Shown here in pieces: positions 13,500-13,746 of a stretch of 13,746 bases of DNA (within the stretch, counting starts at the first letter, position 1; every line of letters begins with the position of its first letter). The stretch is taken from the NCBI GenBank assembly GCA_014380825.1, contig JACMJD010000766.1, positions 1-13,746 of the forward strand, given 5' to 3'. Source of the stretch: Phycisphaerae bacterium. GTDB lineage: Bacteria; Planctomycetota; Phycisphaerae; Tepidisphaerales; Tepidisphaeraceae. The notes beneath the pieces were generated by a model. It was not told the DNA's origin, searched no databases, and saw only the letters and a program-made list of their open reading frames with translations. The translations under genes and the position numbers were made by a program.

Positions 13500-13746
13500 T
13501 TACACAATCTGGTTCAATAATGGTTCACGATTCCGCCAGCGTGACAAATTAGTAACGAAGTGCTCGATCAGTCGCGCCTGCTCGTCCTGCACACCGCCGC
13601 CGATGTGCGGCGTGATGTAGACATTCGGCGTCGTCCAGAGCGGATCCTCCGGCGGAAGCGGTTCCGGCGTCGTCACATCCAAGTACGCCGCGGAGAGGTG
13701 ATTGGATTCCAACGCTTTTCGCAACGCGTTCTGATCGACGGTATCA
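13500..13746 (-). CDS. D-2-hydroxyacid dehydrogenase, C-terminal part, runs off the window
   Basis: The frame is open from the window edge to the TAA at 13502-13500. It begins 'DTVDQNALRKALESNHLSAAYLDV', the end of the Rossmann domain where the family has 'G-x-x-V-D-x-x-A-L...A-x-L-D-V'. It then has 'TTPEPLPPEDPLW', which holds the catalytic Glu, and 'VYITPHIGGG', which holds the catalytic His. The NAD-binding GxGxxG lies outside the window. The family oxidises or reduces 2-hydroxy acids such as phosphoglycerate, glyoxylate/hydroxypyruvate or D-lactate; which one cannot be told from this end. The C terminus is short, so there is no ACT domain as in long SerA proteins. A TTG at 13724 is an internal codon, not the start. 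Confidence 0.87.
   Translation of the reverse strand, partial: DTVDQNALRKALESNHLSAAYLDVTTPEPLPPEDPLWTTPNVYITPHIGGGVQDEQARLIEHFVTNLSRWRNREPLLNQIV

Overview
The window reads as chromosomal DNA from a planctomycete, most likely the Phycisphaerae side (Tepidisphaera/Humisphaera-like). The grounds are high GC with Asp/Arg-rich coding, a prepilin-type protein of the H-X9-DG/DUF1559 kind, a XylR-type regulator with a LacI-like sensor and an AraC-type DNA-binding end, an exported protein opening with the 'ExLEDRxLxS' motif, and 'TRPA' low-complexity stretches in three proteins. The taxonomy is inference; there is no rRNA or other marker gene here.

Layout. (1) 1-4011, all minus: a galactan-utilisation locus. 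In transcription order it holds a XylR-like regulator (4011-2641), a prepilin-type pseudopilin (2512-1571), an exported GH53 endo-1,4-beta-galactanase (1539-376) and the start of a glycoside hydrolase family 2 enzyme (from 379, leaving the window) that overlaps the GH53 stop by 4 nt. The simplest reading is that GH53 cuts type I (arabino)galactan, the GH2 enzyme (probably a beta-galactosidase) trims the products, and the regulator senses the sugar. (2) 4129-4776, plus: an exported MsrB methionine sulfoxide reductase. (3) 4777-5520: about 740 nt with no credible gene, filled with palindromes and short dispersed repeats, ending at tRNA-Lys(CTT) (5593-5521, minus) with its own promoter. (4) 9082-5719, minus: tRNA-Leu(TAG) with a near-consensus promoter, an exported TPR protein whose start lies 18 nt past the tRNA 3' end, and a membrane-anchored PpiD/SurA-like protein; all three may share one transcript. 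(5) 9148-10606, plus: a two-gene operon of a DUF2809 membrane protein and a sugar phosphate isomerase/epimerase-like TIM barrel. (6) 10607-10774: two hairpins between convergent genes. (7) 13294-10775, minus: an 839-residue exported PA14-FN3-PA14-FN3-CBM6-like-SGNH hydrolase. (8) 13746-13500, minus: the C-terminal end of a D-2-hydroxyacid dehydrogenase.

The most unusual signal is not a protein family. A TTCATCC/GGATGAA heptamer forms two inverted arrays (8875-8902 and 8970-8997) around the first codons of the TPR gene. One array supplies the ribosome-binding-like sequence and the start codon, the other encodes part of the signal peptide, and in the mRNA they can pair over 27 of 28 positions, starting 3 nt after tRNA-Leu. 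A second short tandem repeat, an 8-bp unit, sits at the N terminus of the pseudopilin. Unit lengths of 7 and 8 bp mean that slippage within coding DNA would shift the frame.
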